Shown here: in pieces, positions 51,387 through 60,396 of the stretch
Layout: each line of letters begins with the position of its first letter
Position numbering within the stretch: position 1 is the first letter of the stretch
Assembly (NCBI GenBank): GCA_025757985.1
Contig: CP107210.1
Location: 2,170,001 to 2,234,000 of the forward strand
DNA length: 64,000 nt
Direction: 5' to 3'
From: Oscillospiraceae bacterium
GTDB taxonomy: Bacteria; Bacillota; Clostridia; Oscillospirales; Ruminococcaceae
Made by a program: the position numbers and the translations under genes
The notes under the pieces: generated by a model
The model's input: the letters and a program-made list of their open reading frames with translations, nothing else
Told to the model about the DNA's origin: nothing
The model's database searches: none

Positions 51387-52316
51387 TTACAGCTCTGCAA
51401 CGGCAGCCTCGATCATACGCTGCGCCTCGGCCACAACGGCCTCGTCCTCGGGGATAAGGTTCGGCAGCGGGGCGCGCACACCGCCCAGCTCCAGACCGTA
51501 CATGCGGCGCAGGATCTCCTTCTGCACGGCGTACAGGTTGCCGTGGGCCTCGCACATCTTGTAGATGATGCGGTCAGCCTTGTACTGGATGGCGCGGGCT
51601 GCGGGCAGATTGCCCTGCTCGACCAGCTCGTTCATCCGGATGAACAGCTCCGGCATGACGGCGTAGGTGCCGCCGATGCCGCCGTCGGCACCCATGGCGC
51701 GGCCCGAGACAAACTGCTCATCGGGACCGTTAAAGACGGCAAAGCCATCCTCGCCGCGGGCGGCGATGCCGGCGTCCTTGAACAGCTGAATGTCCTGCGT
51801 GGGCATCGAGGAGTTCTTGACGGCAATGACATTCGGGTTCTTCAGCATCTCCTGCAGCAGCGGCATCGTCAGGGCGGTACCGGCCAGCTGCGGAATGTTG
51901 TAGATGACGAACTCGGTGTTGGGGGCGGCGGCGCTCATCGCGTTCCAGTAGTCGGCAATGGCGTAGTTCGGCAGGTGGAAGTAGATCGGCGGGATGGCAG
52001 CGATCGCATCCACGCCGCACTTCTCGGCGTGGGCGGCCAGCTCGACCGAGTCCGCCGTGTTGTTGCAGGCGACATGCGCAATGACGGTGATCTTGCCCTT
52101 CGCCTCGCTCATGACGGCCTCCAGCACGGCCTTGCGCTCATCGGGGTGCTGGTAGATGCACTCGCCGGAGGAGCCGCCGACATAGACGCCCTTGACGCCC
52201 TTGGCGATCAGGTGGCGGGTCAGCGCCTTGACGCCCTCGATCGAGATCGAGCCGTCCGGTGCATAGCAGGCATAAAATGCGGGGATAATGCCGCGGTATT
52301 TGTTGATGTCTTTCAT
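51387..52316 (-). CDS. nanA: N-acetylneuraminate lyase
   Basis: Class I aldolase of 309 residues that splits sialic acid into ManNAc and pyruvate. The carboxylate-binding motif GGSSGE is at 47-52, the catalytic tyrosine is Y139 (VIYNIP) and the Schiff-base lysine is K167 (AVKNSS). It belongs to the DapA/NanA family; the operon context decides for NanA. It is preceded by a repeat-rich gap (52317-52586), so its transcript may start there or continue from the transporter genes. Confidence 0.93.
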   Translation of the reverse strand: MKDINKYRGIIPAFYACYAPDGSISIEGVKALTRHLIAKGVKGVYVGGSSGECIYQHPDERKAVLEAVMSEAKGKITVIAHVACNNTADSVELAAHAEKCGVDAIAAIPPIYFHLPNYAIADYWNAMSAAAPNTEFVIYNIPQLAGTALTMPLLQEMLKNPNVIAVKNSSMPTQDIQLFKDAGIAARGEDGFAVFNGPDEQFVSGRAMGADGGIGGTYAVMPELFIRMNELVEQGNLPAARAIQYKADRIIYKMCEAHGNLYAVQKEILRRMYGLELGGVRAPLPNLIPEDEAVVAEAQRMIEAAVAEL

Positions 52317-52362
52317 TATACAAACACTCCCTGTTCGTAACTTGGTATGGATTTTAAAATGA

Positions 52363-52394
52363 ATGTAGGGGCGCGGCTCTGCTGCGCCCGTACC
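52363..52394. repeat. GTAGGGG-type hairpin repeat
   Basis: GTAGGGGCGCGGCTCTGCTGCGCCC followed by GTAC, an imperfect member of the hairpin family, 47 bases upstream of nanA. Confidence 0.65.
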
Positions 52395-52432
52395 CGTTTA
52401 TGGCTGCGGGAACATTTACTTTTATTTTATAT

Positions 52433-52586
52433 AAAGGCTTCCCCCTCGGGGGAAGCTGTCACCGAAGGTGACTGATGAGGGCGAAGCCTGCTGACACGGC
52501 CCGTTTGCGGGCAATCCCCGGCAGACTGCCCCTCATCCGTCTGTGGTCGGGCCCACAGACACCTTCCCCCAAGGGGGAAGGCTTTT
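52433..52586. repeat. Composite intergenic repeat, copy 2
   Basis: It starts AAAGGCTTCCCCC-TC-GGGGGAAGC, contains CTGATGAGGG and CCCCTCATCCGTCTG, and ends CCTTCCCCC-AA-GGGGGAAGG-CTTTTTT. Each end hairpin is terminator-like in the outward direction. It lies between the permease stop and nanA and shares its layout with 35166-35413. Confidence 0.82.
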
Positions 52587-53558
52587 TTAGCCCTTAACAG
52601 CACCCATTGTGATGCCCTTTGTGAAATACTTCTGGAACGCCAGAAACACGATGATGATGGGCACGGCAGCCAGCGCGGCACCGGCCATGATCAGACCGTA
52701 GTCGGTCGAGTTCTCGGCCTGCAGCTTGGCAATGCCCAGAGAGATCGTCAGCTTGCTGGTGCTGGACAGCATGATCAACTGCATGAAGTAGTCATTCCAA
52801 GAGTTGATGAAGGTGAAGATCGCCAGCGCACCGATGCCCGGTTTGATGATGGGCAGCGCAATGCGGGTAAAGGTGGTCAGCTCGCTGGCGCCGTCAATGC
52901 GGGCAGCCTCGAGCATCTCGCCGGGGATACCCTCGCTGAACTGCTTCATCAGGAAGATGCCGAACGGCCAGCCCACGATCGGGAAGATGACCGCCCAGAT
53001 CGTGTTGTACAGCTGCAGGCTGCTCATCTCACGCAGTAGGGGGATCAGGATGACCTGCTTGGGCAGGGCCATGGCGCAGACGATCAGCGTAAACAGCACG
53101 CCGCGGCCGATGAAGCGCTTTTTGGCCAGCGCATAGCCCGCCATGGCGGAGGTAACGCAGGTCAAAATCATCGAGGCAACGGCCATAAAGACCGTGTTGA
53201 CCAGCCAGCGGATAGCGGCGGGCACCTGCGGGCCGGCCCACCAGATGACATCCTTGCCGTCGGCGCTGAAGTGGCTGCTGAACGGCACGGCAAACTCCCA
53301 CAGGGGGGCCTTCTGGCGGCTGAAAAGCTTGGCATAGTTGGTGCCGACCCACTCACTGGGGAACCACTCGGGCGTGGTGGCGTTGATGGACACCTGCGTC
53401 TTGAAGGAACCGGTGATGATCCAGTACAGCGGGAACGCAAACGCGATGGCCAGCACAACGATGACCACGGTGCTGAACACCATGTAGGGGGAAATCTTCT
53501 TCTTTTTCTTTTTGGTCTGCTCGACTGCAGCAGGGGCAGCGGTTTTCGTTGCTTCCAT
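52587..53558 (-). CDS. Carbohydrate ABC transporter permease (second subunit)
   Basis: Membrane protein of 323 residues with six helices, of the MalG-type family. The EAA loop reads EMLEAARIDGASELTTFTRIALPIIKP in pieces and couples to an ATPase not encoded here. The N-terminus carries a lysine run (KKKKKK). Start ATG 53558 follows AAGGAGG. With the preceding permease and binding protein it forms a CUT1 transporter, most likely for sialic acid given the operon. Confidence 0.9.
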   Translation of the reverse strand: MEATKTAAPAAVEQTKKKKKKISPYMVFSTVVIVVLAIAFAFPLYWIITGSFKTQVSINATTPEWFPSEWVGTNYAKLFSRQKAPLWEFAVPFSSHFSADGKDVIWWAGPQVPAAIRWLVNTVFMAVASMILTCVTSAMAGYALAKKRFIGRGVLFTLIVCAMALPKQVILIPLLREMSSLQLYNTIWAVIFPIVGWPFGIFLMKQFSEGIPGEMLEAARIDGASELTTFTRIALPIIKPGIGALAIFTFINSWNDYFMQLIMLSSTSKLTISLGIAKLQAENSTDYGLIMAGAALAAVPIIIVFLAFQKYFTKGITMGAVKG

Positions 53559-53572
53559 TTCGATTTCCCTCC

Positions 53573-54493
53573 TTACTCGTTAGACTGTGTGACCTTGAAC
53601 TGCACAGCGGACAGCACGGCGATCATGATGGCGAGGATAACGCCCATCGCGTTGCCGTAGCCGTAGCGGTACAGCTTGAAGGCGGTGTAGTAGATGTAGT
53701 ACATGATGGTGTCGGTGGCATGCTTCGGGCCGCCGGAGGTCAACAGCTGGATCAGTGCGAAGCACTGGAAGGAGTTGATCGTGGTGATGACCAGAATGTA
53801 CAGCGTGGTAGGCATGACCTGCGGCCACTTGATCTTCCAGAAGGCCTGCAGCTTGGTGGCGCCGTCAACCTCCGCAGCCTCCACAAGGGACTGGTCCACA
53901 TTGCCGAGGGCCGAGACATACAGCACGATGGGCTGGCCGACCGAGGTCGTGAGCAGGATCAGGATAATGCAGCCCAGCGCATAGCGGGGATCACCCAGCC
54001 AGTTGATGTTCTGGTCGAGGAGGCCCATCGACTTGCCCAGATAGTTAAAGATGCCGTAGTAGTTGTTGAACATCCACTTCCACACGACCGTGACGGCAAC
54101 AGAGCCGGTGACAACGGGCAGGTAGAAGATGACGCGGAACAGCGAGGTTGCCCACGGGGGCATGTTGACGATGGCGGAGGCCACCCACAGCGAGAAGATG
54201 CAGGTGATAGGCACCGACACGATAACAATGATGAGGGTGTTGCGCAATGCGCCCAGAAACACCTTGTCGCCGAAAAGCTCCACATAGTTAGCCAGACCGA
54301 CAAAGACATCGGCACGGTTCATTGTCGAGTCGAAGAAGCTGGTGAACACGCACATGAACATGGGGTAGATGACGAAGCCGACGAAGAAGATCAGGCTGGG
54401 CAGCAGGAACAGATAACCGGCGATGGTCTCCTGCCGGACAAGCGCACGGCTCATCTTGGGCTCGCTCTTTTTGGCAGCTGCAGAAAATGCCAA
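53573..54493 (-). CDS. Carbohydrate ABC transporter permease (first subunit)
   Basis: Membrane protein of 306 residues with six helices, of the MalF/UgpA-type family. The EAA loop is VEAAEVDGATKLQAFWKIKW. The start is TTG 54493 behind AAAGGAGAG. It lies 15 bases before the second permease and 110 bases after the binding-protein gene; that gap has a small GC-rich hairpin and no gene. Its ATPase is probably the shared MsmK type encoded elsewhere. Confidence 0.9.
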   Translation of the reverse strand: MAFSAAAKKSEPKMSRALVRQETIAGYLFLLPSLIFFVGFVIYPMFMCVFTSFFDSTMNRADVFVGLANYVELFGDKVFLGALRNTLIIVIVSVPITCIFSLWVASAIVNMPPWATSLFRVIFYLPVVTGSVAVTVVWKWMFNNYYGIFNYLGKSMGLLDQNINWLGDPRYALGCIILILLTTSVGQPIVLYVSALGNVDQSLVEAAEVDGATKLQAFWKIKWPQVMPTTLYILVITTINSFQCFALIQLLTSGGPKHATDTIMYYIYYTAFKLYRYGYGNAMGVILAIMIAVLSAVQFKVTQSNE

Positions 54494-54603
54494 GAGGATC
54501 TCTCCTTTCCGTTTTTCATAAAAAGCGGCGTCCCACCGCTGCGTTTCATGTCAGAGGTCGGACGCCGTAGGATGGCTGCAGATCTTACGATTTACAGTTT
54601 GGT

Positions 54604-55959
54604 TCAGGATGCACTGGCGGCTGCGTTGGCAGTGGTGCAGAATTCGGTGACGGCGGTGGTGACATCTTCGTCAGCGCCGACCTGCTGCAGCATGTTCCAC
54701 CAAGCGGTACGCGCCTCGGCCCAGCCGGGGGTGACCTGATAGTAGTCGCCCAGATAAGGCATCAGCTTCTGGTACTCGTTCATGATCTCGTCGTCGGCAT
54801 ACAGGTCAGACAGAGAGTTCTTGACGGAGAAGTAGCTGGAGGTCTTGACGGCCTTGGCAGTCTCCTCAGAGTTGGCCATGAAGTTGATGAAGGTCTTGGC
54901 GGCAGCGATCTTGTTTTCGTCGCCGTTGTTGAAGATGCCGAAGCCCCAGATGCCGCCCTGCAGCGCGGGCTTGCCGCTCTCGGAGGGGAAGCCCATGAAC
55001 AGGATCTCATCGCCGCTGTTGGTGGTGCCGGCAGGGCCGTTATCCTCATTCTTCTGCTGGGCAATGTTCCAGCAGAAAGCCATCTGCAGGGTGCCGTTGC
55101 GGAAGAGGGTGATCTCCTCGCCGCCGTTGATGGAGGCGTCAAAGTTGATGCCGTCCTGTGCCTTCAGGGCCTCAAGGGCCTTGACATTCTCGGCAGAGTC
55201 GGCGGTGTACTTGCTGTGCGCATCGTCCGTGAAAGTGCCGCCGTAGAGGTTGTTGACGAGAGCACGGGTGCCCTGATCGCCGCCCTGACCGCTGCAGTAG
55301 ATAGCGCCCACATCGGTCTTGCCGGAGTCGTAGACGGCCTGAACAGCCTTCAGGAAGTTCTCGGTGGTCCATGTGTGGTTCTCGGCATCGACATACTGCA
55401 TCGCACCGGCAGCCTCAAACACGGTCTTGTTGATGGCCATGCAGTGGGCGGTCATGCAGAGGGGGAACTCGTAGTAAGCACCGGAGGAATCCTTGCAGGC
55501 GGCCTCCACGCTGGCGCTGATGTCAGCCTTCTGGTCATCGGTCCACAGGTCACTCAGATCGACCATCAGACCCTTGGCGCCCCAGTTGGCAACCAGACGC
55601 TCGGGACCTTCCATAACGAGGTCAGGGGCAGAACCGCCCTCGATGGCGGTGTTGACCTGATCGTCACCGTTGGTGTAGTCCAGATACTCAACAGTCACAT
55701 GGATGTCGGGGTACTTGGCGTTGAAGTCCGCCAGCAGAGTGTCAACAGACTCGGAATCGCCCCACTTGCCGATGGGGTAGGTCCACAGGGTGATGTCAGC
55801 AGCCTGACCGGCCTCCGTGGTGGCGGCGGCCTCGCTGGAAGCGGCAGTAGAGGTGCTTTCAGCGGTAGAGGACGCTGCGCTGGAGGCAGCGCCGCCGCAG
55901 CCAACCAGCAGGCTGGCAGCCATACCGGCAGCCAAGATAGCGGATACTTGCTTCTTCAT
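54604..55959 (-). CDS. Carbohydrate ABC transporter solute-binding lipoprotein
   Basis: Extracellular binding protein of 451 residues (family 1). The signal peptide ends in the lipobox SLLVGCGG; a Ser/Ala/Thr-rich linker follows. The binding fold starts ITLWTYPIGKWGDSESVD and contains the typical VTVEYLDYTNGDDQVNTAIE segment. It is the first gene of the minus-strand operon with two permeases and nanA-nanQ-nanE-nanK, so sialic acid is the probable ligand. Start ATG 55959 has AAGGAGAA upstream. Confidence 0.9.
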   Translation of the reverse strand: MKKQVSAILAAGMAASLLVGCGGAASSAASSTAESTSTAASSEAAATTEAGQAADITLWTYPIGKWGDSESVDTLLADFNAKYPDIHVTVEYLDYTNGDDQVNTAIEGGSAPDLVMEGPERLVANWGAKGLMVDLSDLWTDDQKADISASVEAACKDSSGAYYEFPLCMTAHCMAINKTVFEAAGAMQYVDAENHTWTTENFLKAVQAVYDSGKTDVGAIYCSGQGGDQGTRALVNNLYGGTFTDDAHSKYTADSAENVKALEALKAQDGINFDASINGGEEITLFRNGTLQMAFCWNIAQQKNEDNGPAGTTNSGDEILFMGFPSESGKPALQGGIWGFGIFNNGDENKIAAAKTFINFMANSEETAKAVKTSSYFSVKNSLSDLYADDEIMNEYQKLMPYLGDYYQVTPGWAEARTAWWNMLQQVGADEDVTTAVTEFCTTANAAASAS

Positions 55960-56030
55960 AGTGGTTCTCCTTCTTTTGCCTTTCGGCATTTGTAAGGGGT
56001 CACTGCGTCTGCGCCCCTTGTGATGACTCT

Positions 56031-56147
56031 ATTTTAGAAAATCTTTTTCATTTTGTCCAGATGTGAAATCACCAAGAATCAGGCCGTTTTGTGTACAGGT
56101 TGCACAAATTTGGTTTCATTTTGTGCAAAACACGGCGTTTTGTGCAA
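56031..56147 (-). promoter_or_regulatory. Promoter and repeated operator boxes of the nan operon
   Basis: The minus-strand promoter is TGGACA (56054-56059), a 17-base spacer and TAAAAT (56031-56036). Three TTTGTGCAA boxes lie upstream, at 56100-56108 (reverse), 56120-56128 and 56139-56147 (forward); the latter two are 19 bases apart. The rest of 56148-56398 contains no gene. Confidence 0.7.
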
Positions 56148-56398
56148 GAAATATCCGCCCGCAGCGGTGAAAAGCTCCCTTTAGCCGCACCACCGCAACG
56201 GTTACAAAAAGAAAACAATTTCCAGACAAAGTCTGTTTTTGCCGTTTTTTTGCCATTGTGGGCCGCTGTGAAACGGATTTTTCCTTATAGAAAAAGTCCT
56301 GCACAGGCTGCGTGCTGTCCGCAGTCGGCAGGCAGTTTTTTCCCTTGAAAGGGCAATGTTGTACAAAAAGGCATACTTGGAAATGGCGCTTTTGCCTA

Positions 56399-56427
56399 TT
56401 GCCAGCCCATTTTAGAATCGTTATAAT
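56399..56427 (+). promoter_or_regulatory. Promoter of the esterase-rpiR unit
   Basis: TTGCCA (56399-56404), a 17-base spacer and TATAAT (56422-56427), 51 bases before the start codon. Confidence 0.75.
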
Positions 56428-56477
56428 AAGAGAAAAGAAATATCTTTTCATTTTTGCTGACAAAAGGAGCCTTTGCC

Positions 56478-57155
56478 ATGACCTATGAAAATATCACTGC
56501 GCGTCAGGTTCTCTGCTTCGGTGATTCCAACACCTACGGCTACGACCCCGTGCGTGACGGCCGCTATGGCCCCGATGAGCGCTACCCGATGGTGCTGCAG
56601 TCCCTGCTGGGTCCCGGCTGGGCCGTTGCGGAGGAGGGCCTGCCCGGCCGCACCGCCGTGTTTGATGACCCCATCACCGAGGGGATGAACGGCCTGCGCC
56701 TGATCAACCCGATCCTGATGAGCCATGCACCGCTTGACACCGTGACGATCATGCTGGGCACAAACGACTGCAAAGCGCGGTTTGCCTGTGACTCCTACCA
56801 GATCGCGCAGGGCATTGCGCGGCTGACCAAAAAGGCGCTGCAGACCGAGTGCTGGCGCGACAACGCCCACCCCGATGTGCTGGTCATTGTGCCGCCGGTC
56901 ATCACACCGGCATATGACAGGCTGATCTTCCGCGAGGAGATGGGCCCCGGCTGCCACGAGCGCTGCGCCGGCATTGCCGCCCGCCTTGCGCCGATGCTGC
57001 AGGGCCTGCCCGGCGTGCGCTTTCTGGACGCCAACACCCTGCCCGGCGCGGTATGCTCGCCGGTGGACGGCATGCACATGACAAAGGAAGCCCACAGGGC
57101 GCTGGCGCAGGGGCTGTACAATCTGCTGACCGGCAGCGCCCCCGCCGCCCATTGA
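56478..57155 (+). CDS. SGNH/GDSL-family esterase, probable sialic-acid O-acetylesterase
   Basis: Hydrolase of 225 residues without a signal peptide. Block I is CFGDSNTYGYD with the nucleophilic Ser, block III is LGTNDCK, and block V is VDGMHMT with the Asp-His pair. Similar proteins in sialic-acid loci remove O-acetyl groups so the lyase can act; that role is inferred from position. A cytoplasmic location fits action after uptake. Start ATG 56478 follows AAGGAG. It shares a unit with the RpiR regulator and diverges from the transporter genes. Confidence 0.82.
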   Translation: MTYENITARQVLCFGDSNTYGYDPVRDGRYGPDERYPMVLQSLLGPGWAVAEEGLPGRTAVFDDPITEGMNGLRLINPILMSHAPLDTVTIMLGTNDCKARFACDSYQIAQGIARLTKKALQTECWRDNAHPDVLVIVPPVITPAYDRLIFREEMGPGCHERCAGIAARLAPMLQGLPGVRFLDANTLPGAVCSPVDGMHMTKEAHRALAQGLYNLLTGSAPAAH

Positions 57156-57190
57156 CCGCATTATTTGCTTGAGAAAGGACCCCGAGAACC

Positions 57191-58036
57191 ATGGTAGAAC
57201 AGAGCTTTTGGGAGATGCTGCGCACCAAGCGCGACAGCCTGACAAAATCAGGCGGCATCGTGGCCGATTATCTTGTCCAGCACGCTGAGGACGCCCAGTA
57301 TCTTTCCATTTCCTCGCTGGCAAAGGCCTGCGGCGTGGCCGAGGCAACGATCTTTCGGTTCTGCCGCTCGCTGGGCTTTGATGGCTACAACGAAATGAAG
57401 ATCGCGCTGGCGAAGGCTACCGCGACCGCGATGCCGGTCGCGCTCAAGCTGGAGCCGGGTGTGGACACCCAGACGCTGGTCACCCACGCCTACAACACCG
57501 CCGTGGAGGCGCTGAACGGCACCCGCAGCGTGCTGGACCCCGACGCCATCGACCACGCCGCCACGCTGCTGCAGCGCGCGCGTCAGGTATACTGCCTTGG
57601 TCAGGGCGGCAGTCAGGTGCTGGCGGAGGACATCTGGGCGCGCTTCTCGATGATCTCGACCAAGTTCCGCACGGCGGGCGACAGCCACATGCAGGCCATC
57701 ACGGCCAGCCTGATGGGCCCCGAGGATGTGCTGCTCTTCGTCTCCTACTCCGGCTCGACCCGCGACATGATGGACACGCTGCGCCTCGCCAAGGAGAACG
57801 GTGCCAAGGTCATCCTGATCACCCACTACGATGACGCCCCCGGCGCCGCACTGGCCGATGTCGTGCTGCTCTGCGGCGCGCAGGAGAACCCGCTTGACTC
57901 GGGCAGCATCCCCGCCAAGCTGGCGATGCTTTTTGTCGCAAATGTGCTGGTCCTGCGCTACACCCTTGACAATCAGGAGCTTGCCAACCTCTCGCTCTCC
58001 CGCACCAGTCAGGCGCTGGGCAGCAAGCTGCTTTGA
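57191..58036 (+). CDS. nanR: RpiR-family regulator with SIS domain
   Basis: Protein of 281 residues. The N-terminal RpiR helix-turn-helix spans about 1-80 (SISSLAKACGVAEATIFRFC). The SIS sugar-phosphate domain spans about 115-250 (VYCLGQGGSQVLAEDIW, LLFVSYSGSTRDMMD). In other bacteria such regulators sense ManNAc-6-phosphate or GlcNAc-6-phosphate in nan loci. The gene symbol reflects context, not proof. It lies 35 bases after the esterase gene and ends at a bidirectional terminator. Confidence 0.85.
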   Translation: MVEQSFWEMLRTKRDSLTKSGGIVADYLVQHAEDAQYLSISSLAKACGVAEATIFRFCRSLGFDGYNEMKIALAKATATAMPVALKLEPGVDTQTLVTHAYNTAVEALNGTRSVLDPDAIDHAATLLQRARQVYCLGQGGSQVLAEDIWARFSMISTKFRTAGDSHMQAITASLMGPEDVLLFVSYSGSTRDMMDTLRLAKENGAKVILITHYDDAPGAALADVVLLCGAQENPLDSGSIPAKLAMLFVANVLVLRYTLDNQELANLSLSRTSQALGSKLL

Positions 58037-58058
58037 CGGATGCCCTTCCTCCAAAAAA

Positions 58059-58093
58059 AAATTGCAAGCCGGCGATCTGCCGGCTTGCAATTT
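58059..58093. terminator. Bidirectional terminator
   Basis: A perfect 15-base stem AAATTGCAAGCCGGC/GCCGGCTTGCAATTT with T/A runs on both sides, between the convergent rpiR and molybdenum hydroxylase genes. Confidence 0.93.
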
Positions 58094-58119
58094 TTTATTT
58101 TCTCGCCTTGCCCTGCCTT

Positions 58120-60396
58120 TTACTGCCCGGCCAGCGCGATCTGCTCGCGGGTGATGGGCAGCTCATAGAACCGCTTGTGGGTGGCGTGGTAGATCGCATC
58201 GGCCACGGCGGGCAGCGGGGTATTGATGACCACCTCGCCGATGCTCTTGGCACCGAAGGGGCCGGTGCCCTCGTAGCTGCTCTCAAACACGACATGGATA
58301 TGCCCGATGTCGTTGCGCGCCGGGATCTTGTACTGCATCAGCGAGTTTTCCTGCGGCATGCCGCGGTCATCGTAGGTGACATTCTCGGTCAGCGCCATAC
58401 CGATGCCCTGCAGGATGCCGCCCTCGGCCTGCACCCGCGCAAGGTTCGGGTTGACCGGTGTGCCGCAGTCAACAGCCGCCTCATAGCGGATGACCTGCGC
58501 CTCGCCGGTTTCCAGATCGACCTCGACCTCGGCCGCGCCCACCATGAACGGCGGGGGCGAGATCTCCGAGCTGTGGGTCACGACTGCCTCCAGCGCCGTA
58601 TTGCTGCCGCACTGGGAGGCTGCGGCGATCTGCGCCAGCGTGGCGCGCTGCGTGCCGTCCTCGCTCGTCACGGCATCGCCCGCAAAGACGACCGCACGCT
58701 CGTCAAGGCCCAACAGCCCCGCGCCGACCTGACAGATCTTCTGCTTGAGCTGCTCGGCGCACTGCTCAACCGCCTTGCCGGTGACATAGGTCGTGCTGGA
58801 TGCGTAGGAGCCGGAATCGTAGGGCGAGGAATCGGTGTCCGCGCCGAGGACCGTCACATTGTCGAGCGGGCACTCCAGCACCTCGGCGGCAATCTGCGCC
58901 AGAATCGTGTCGCAGCCGGTGCCCATGTCGGCTGCACCGATCGAGAGGGTGTAGAACCCGTCATCGTTGATCTTCAGGCTGGCGCTGCCCACATCCACAC
59001 TCGTGATGCCGGAGCCCTGCATCGCCATGCCCATGCCCACGGCGCGCACCTTGCCGTTGCCCATGTCGCGCACGGGGTATTTTTCGTCCCAGCCGATGTT
59101 GTCATGCACGGCCTGCAGGCAGCGGTCCAGCGCGCAGCTGGTGTTGACCTGCCCGTAGTAGGCGGGCATCACATCGCCCTCGCGGATGATGTTGCGCTGG
59201 CGGATCACAAACGGGTCAATGCCCAGTCTGTCGGCCAGCTCATTGACGGCGGACTCCACCGCAAACAGGCCTTGGGTCGCGCCGTAGCCGCGGTAAGCGC
59301 CCGAGGACATGTGGTTCGTGTAGACGACATCACTGACAAAGCGGAACGCCTCGGCCTTGCCGTAGAGCGGGATGGATTTGTGGCCGGACAGGCCCACCGT
59401 TGTGGGGCCATGCTCGCCGTAGGCACCGGTGTTGGACAGGGTGTAGAGGTCGATGCCCCTGACGATGCCGTCCTTTGTCGCACCGAGGCGGACATGCAGC
59501 TCCATCTCATGGCGCGGGGTGGAGGCGATCTGGCTCTCGTACCGGCTGAAGATGATCTTGCTGGGCTTTTTGGTTTTCCATGTCACAAAGGCGGGGTAGA
59601 CCTCGCAGACCGAGGTCTGCTTGGCGCCGAAGCCGCCGCCGATGCGGGGCTTGGCCACCCGGATCATCGACTTGGGGATGTGCAGTGCATTGGCCAGAAT
59701 CCGGCGGCAGTGGAAAACGATCTGGGTCGAGCTGAGGACATTCAGCCGCCCGTAGGCATCTATGCTGCAGTAGGTGCGGAAGGTCTCCATCATGGCCTGC
59801 TGGCAGGCGCGGGTGTGGTATGTATGGTCGATGACGACATCGCACCCCGCCAGCACCGCCTCAATATCGCCCGCCCCGCTCTCATCGTGGGCGCACAGGT
59901 TGCGCTTGTTGTCGGCCCCGACCGGTGCCAGCGACTCCCAGTTTTCCTCCGGGTGGACAAGGACGGGGTTATCCAGCGCCGTGTGGTAGTCCAGCACGGC
60001 GGGCAGGACCTCATACCTGACCTTGATGAGCTTCATCGCCTTATCGACGCATTTTTCATCCTTGCCGGCCAAAATTGCGACAACATCCCCCGCAAAGCGG
60101 ACATGGCGGTCAATGACAAGCCGGTCATAGGGGCTCGGCTCGGGGTAGGTCTGGCCCGCCTGGGTGTAGCGGCGGCCCTGCTGGTCCACATCCTTCCATG
60201 TGTAGATCGCCTCGATGCCCGGCACCAGCAGGGCACGGCTTGTGTCGATCTCCTGCACGATGGCGTTGGCATGGGGGGAGCGCAGCAGCTTTACGATCAG
60301 GCAGTCCTGCGGGATGACATCATCCATGTAGACGGGCTGGCCGGTCACAAGCTGCATGGCGTCCTTTTTGCGCATGGACTGGTTCACGGTTTTCAT
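58120..60396 (-). CDS. Molybdenum hydroxylase, molybdopterin-binding subunit (xanthine dehydrogenase family)
   Basis: Large subunit of 758 residues, in the normal range for this family. Cofactor segments include GGGFGAKQTSVCEV and SSGAYRGYGATQG, and the C-terminal PFGAKSIGEVVIN holds the catalytic Glu. The substrate could be xanthine, a nicotinate-like ring or another N-heterocycle or aldehyde; motifs alone do not decide. Start ATG 60396 has GGAGG upstream and overlaps the 2Fe-2S subunit stop (ATGA). It is the last gene of a FAD, 2Fe-2S, molybdopterin set. Confidence 0.9.
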   Translation of the reverse strand: MKTVNQSMRKKDAMQLVTGQPVYMDDVIPQDCLIVKLLRSPHANAIVQEIDTSRALLVPGIEAIYTWKDVDQQGRRYTQAGQTYPEPSPYDRLVIDRHVRFAGDVVAILAGKDEKCVDKAMKLIKVRYEVLPAVLDYHTALDNPVLVHPEENWESLAPVGADNKRNLCAHDESGAGDIEAVLAGCDVVIDHTYHTRACQQAMMETFRTYCSIDAYGRLNVLSSTQIVFHCRRILANALHIPKSMIRVAKPRIGGGFGAKQTSVCEVYPAFVTWKTKKPSKIIFSRYESQIASTPRHEMELHVRLGATKDGIVRGIDLYTLSNTGAYGEHGPTTVGLSGHKSIPLYGKAEAFRFVSDVVYTNHMSSGAYRGYGATQGLFAVESAVNELADRLGIDPFVIRQRNIIREGDVMPAYYGQVNTSCALDRCLQAVHDNIGWDEKYPVRDMGNGKVRAVGMGMAMQGSGITSVDVGSASLKINDDGFYTLSIGAADMGTGCDTILAQIAAEVLECPLDNVTVLGADTDSSPYDSGSYASSTTYVTGKAVEQCAEQLKQKICQVGAGLLGLDERAVVFAGDAVTSEDGTQRATLAQIAAASQCGSNTALEAVVTHSSEISPPPFMVGAAEVEVDLETGEAQVIRYEAAVDCGTPVNPNLARVQAEGGILQGIGMALTENVTYDDRGMPQENSLMQYKIPARNDIGHIHVVFESSYEGTGPFGAKSIGEVVINTPLPAVADAIYHATHKRFYELPITREQIALAGQ

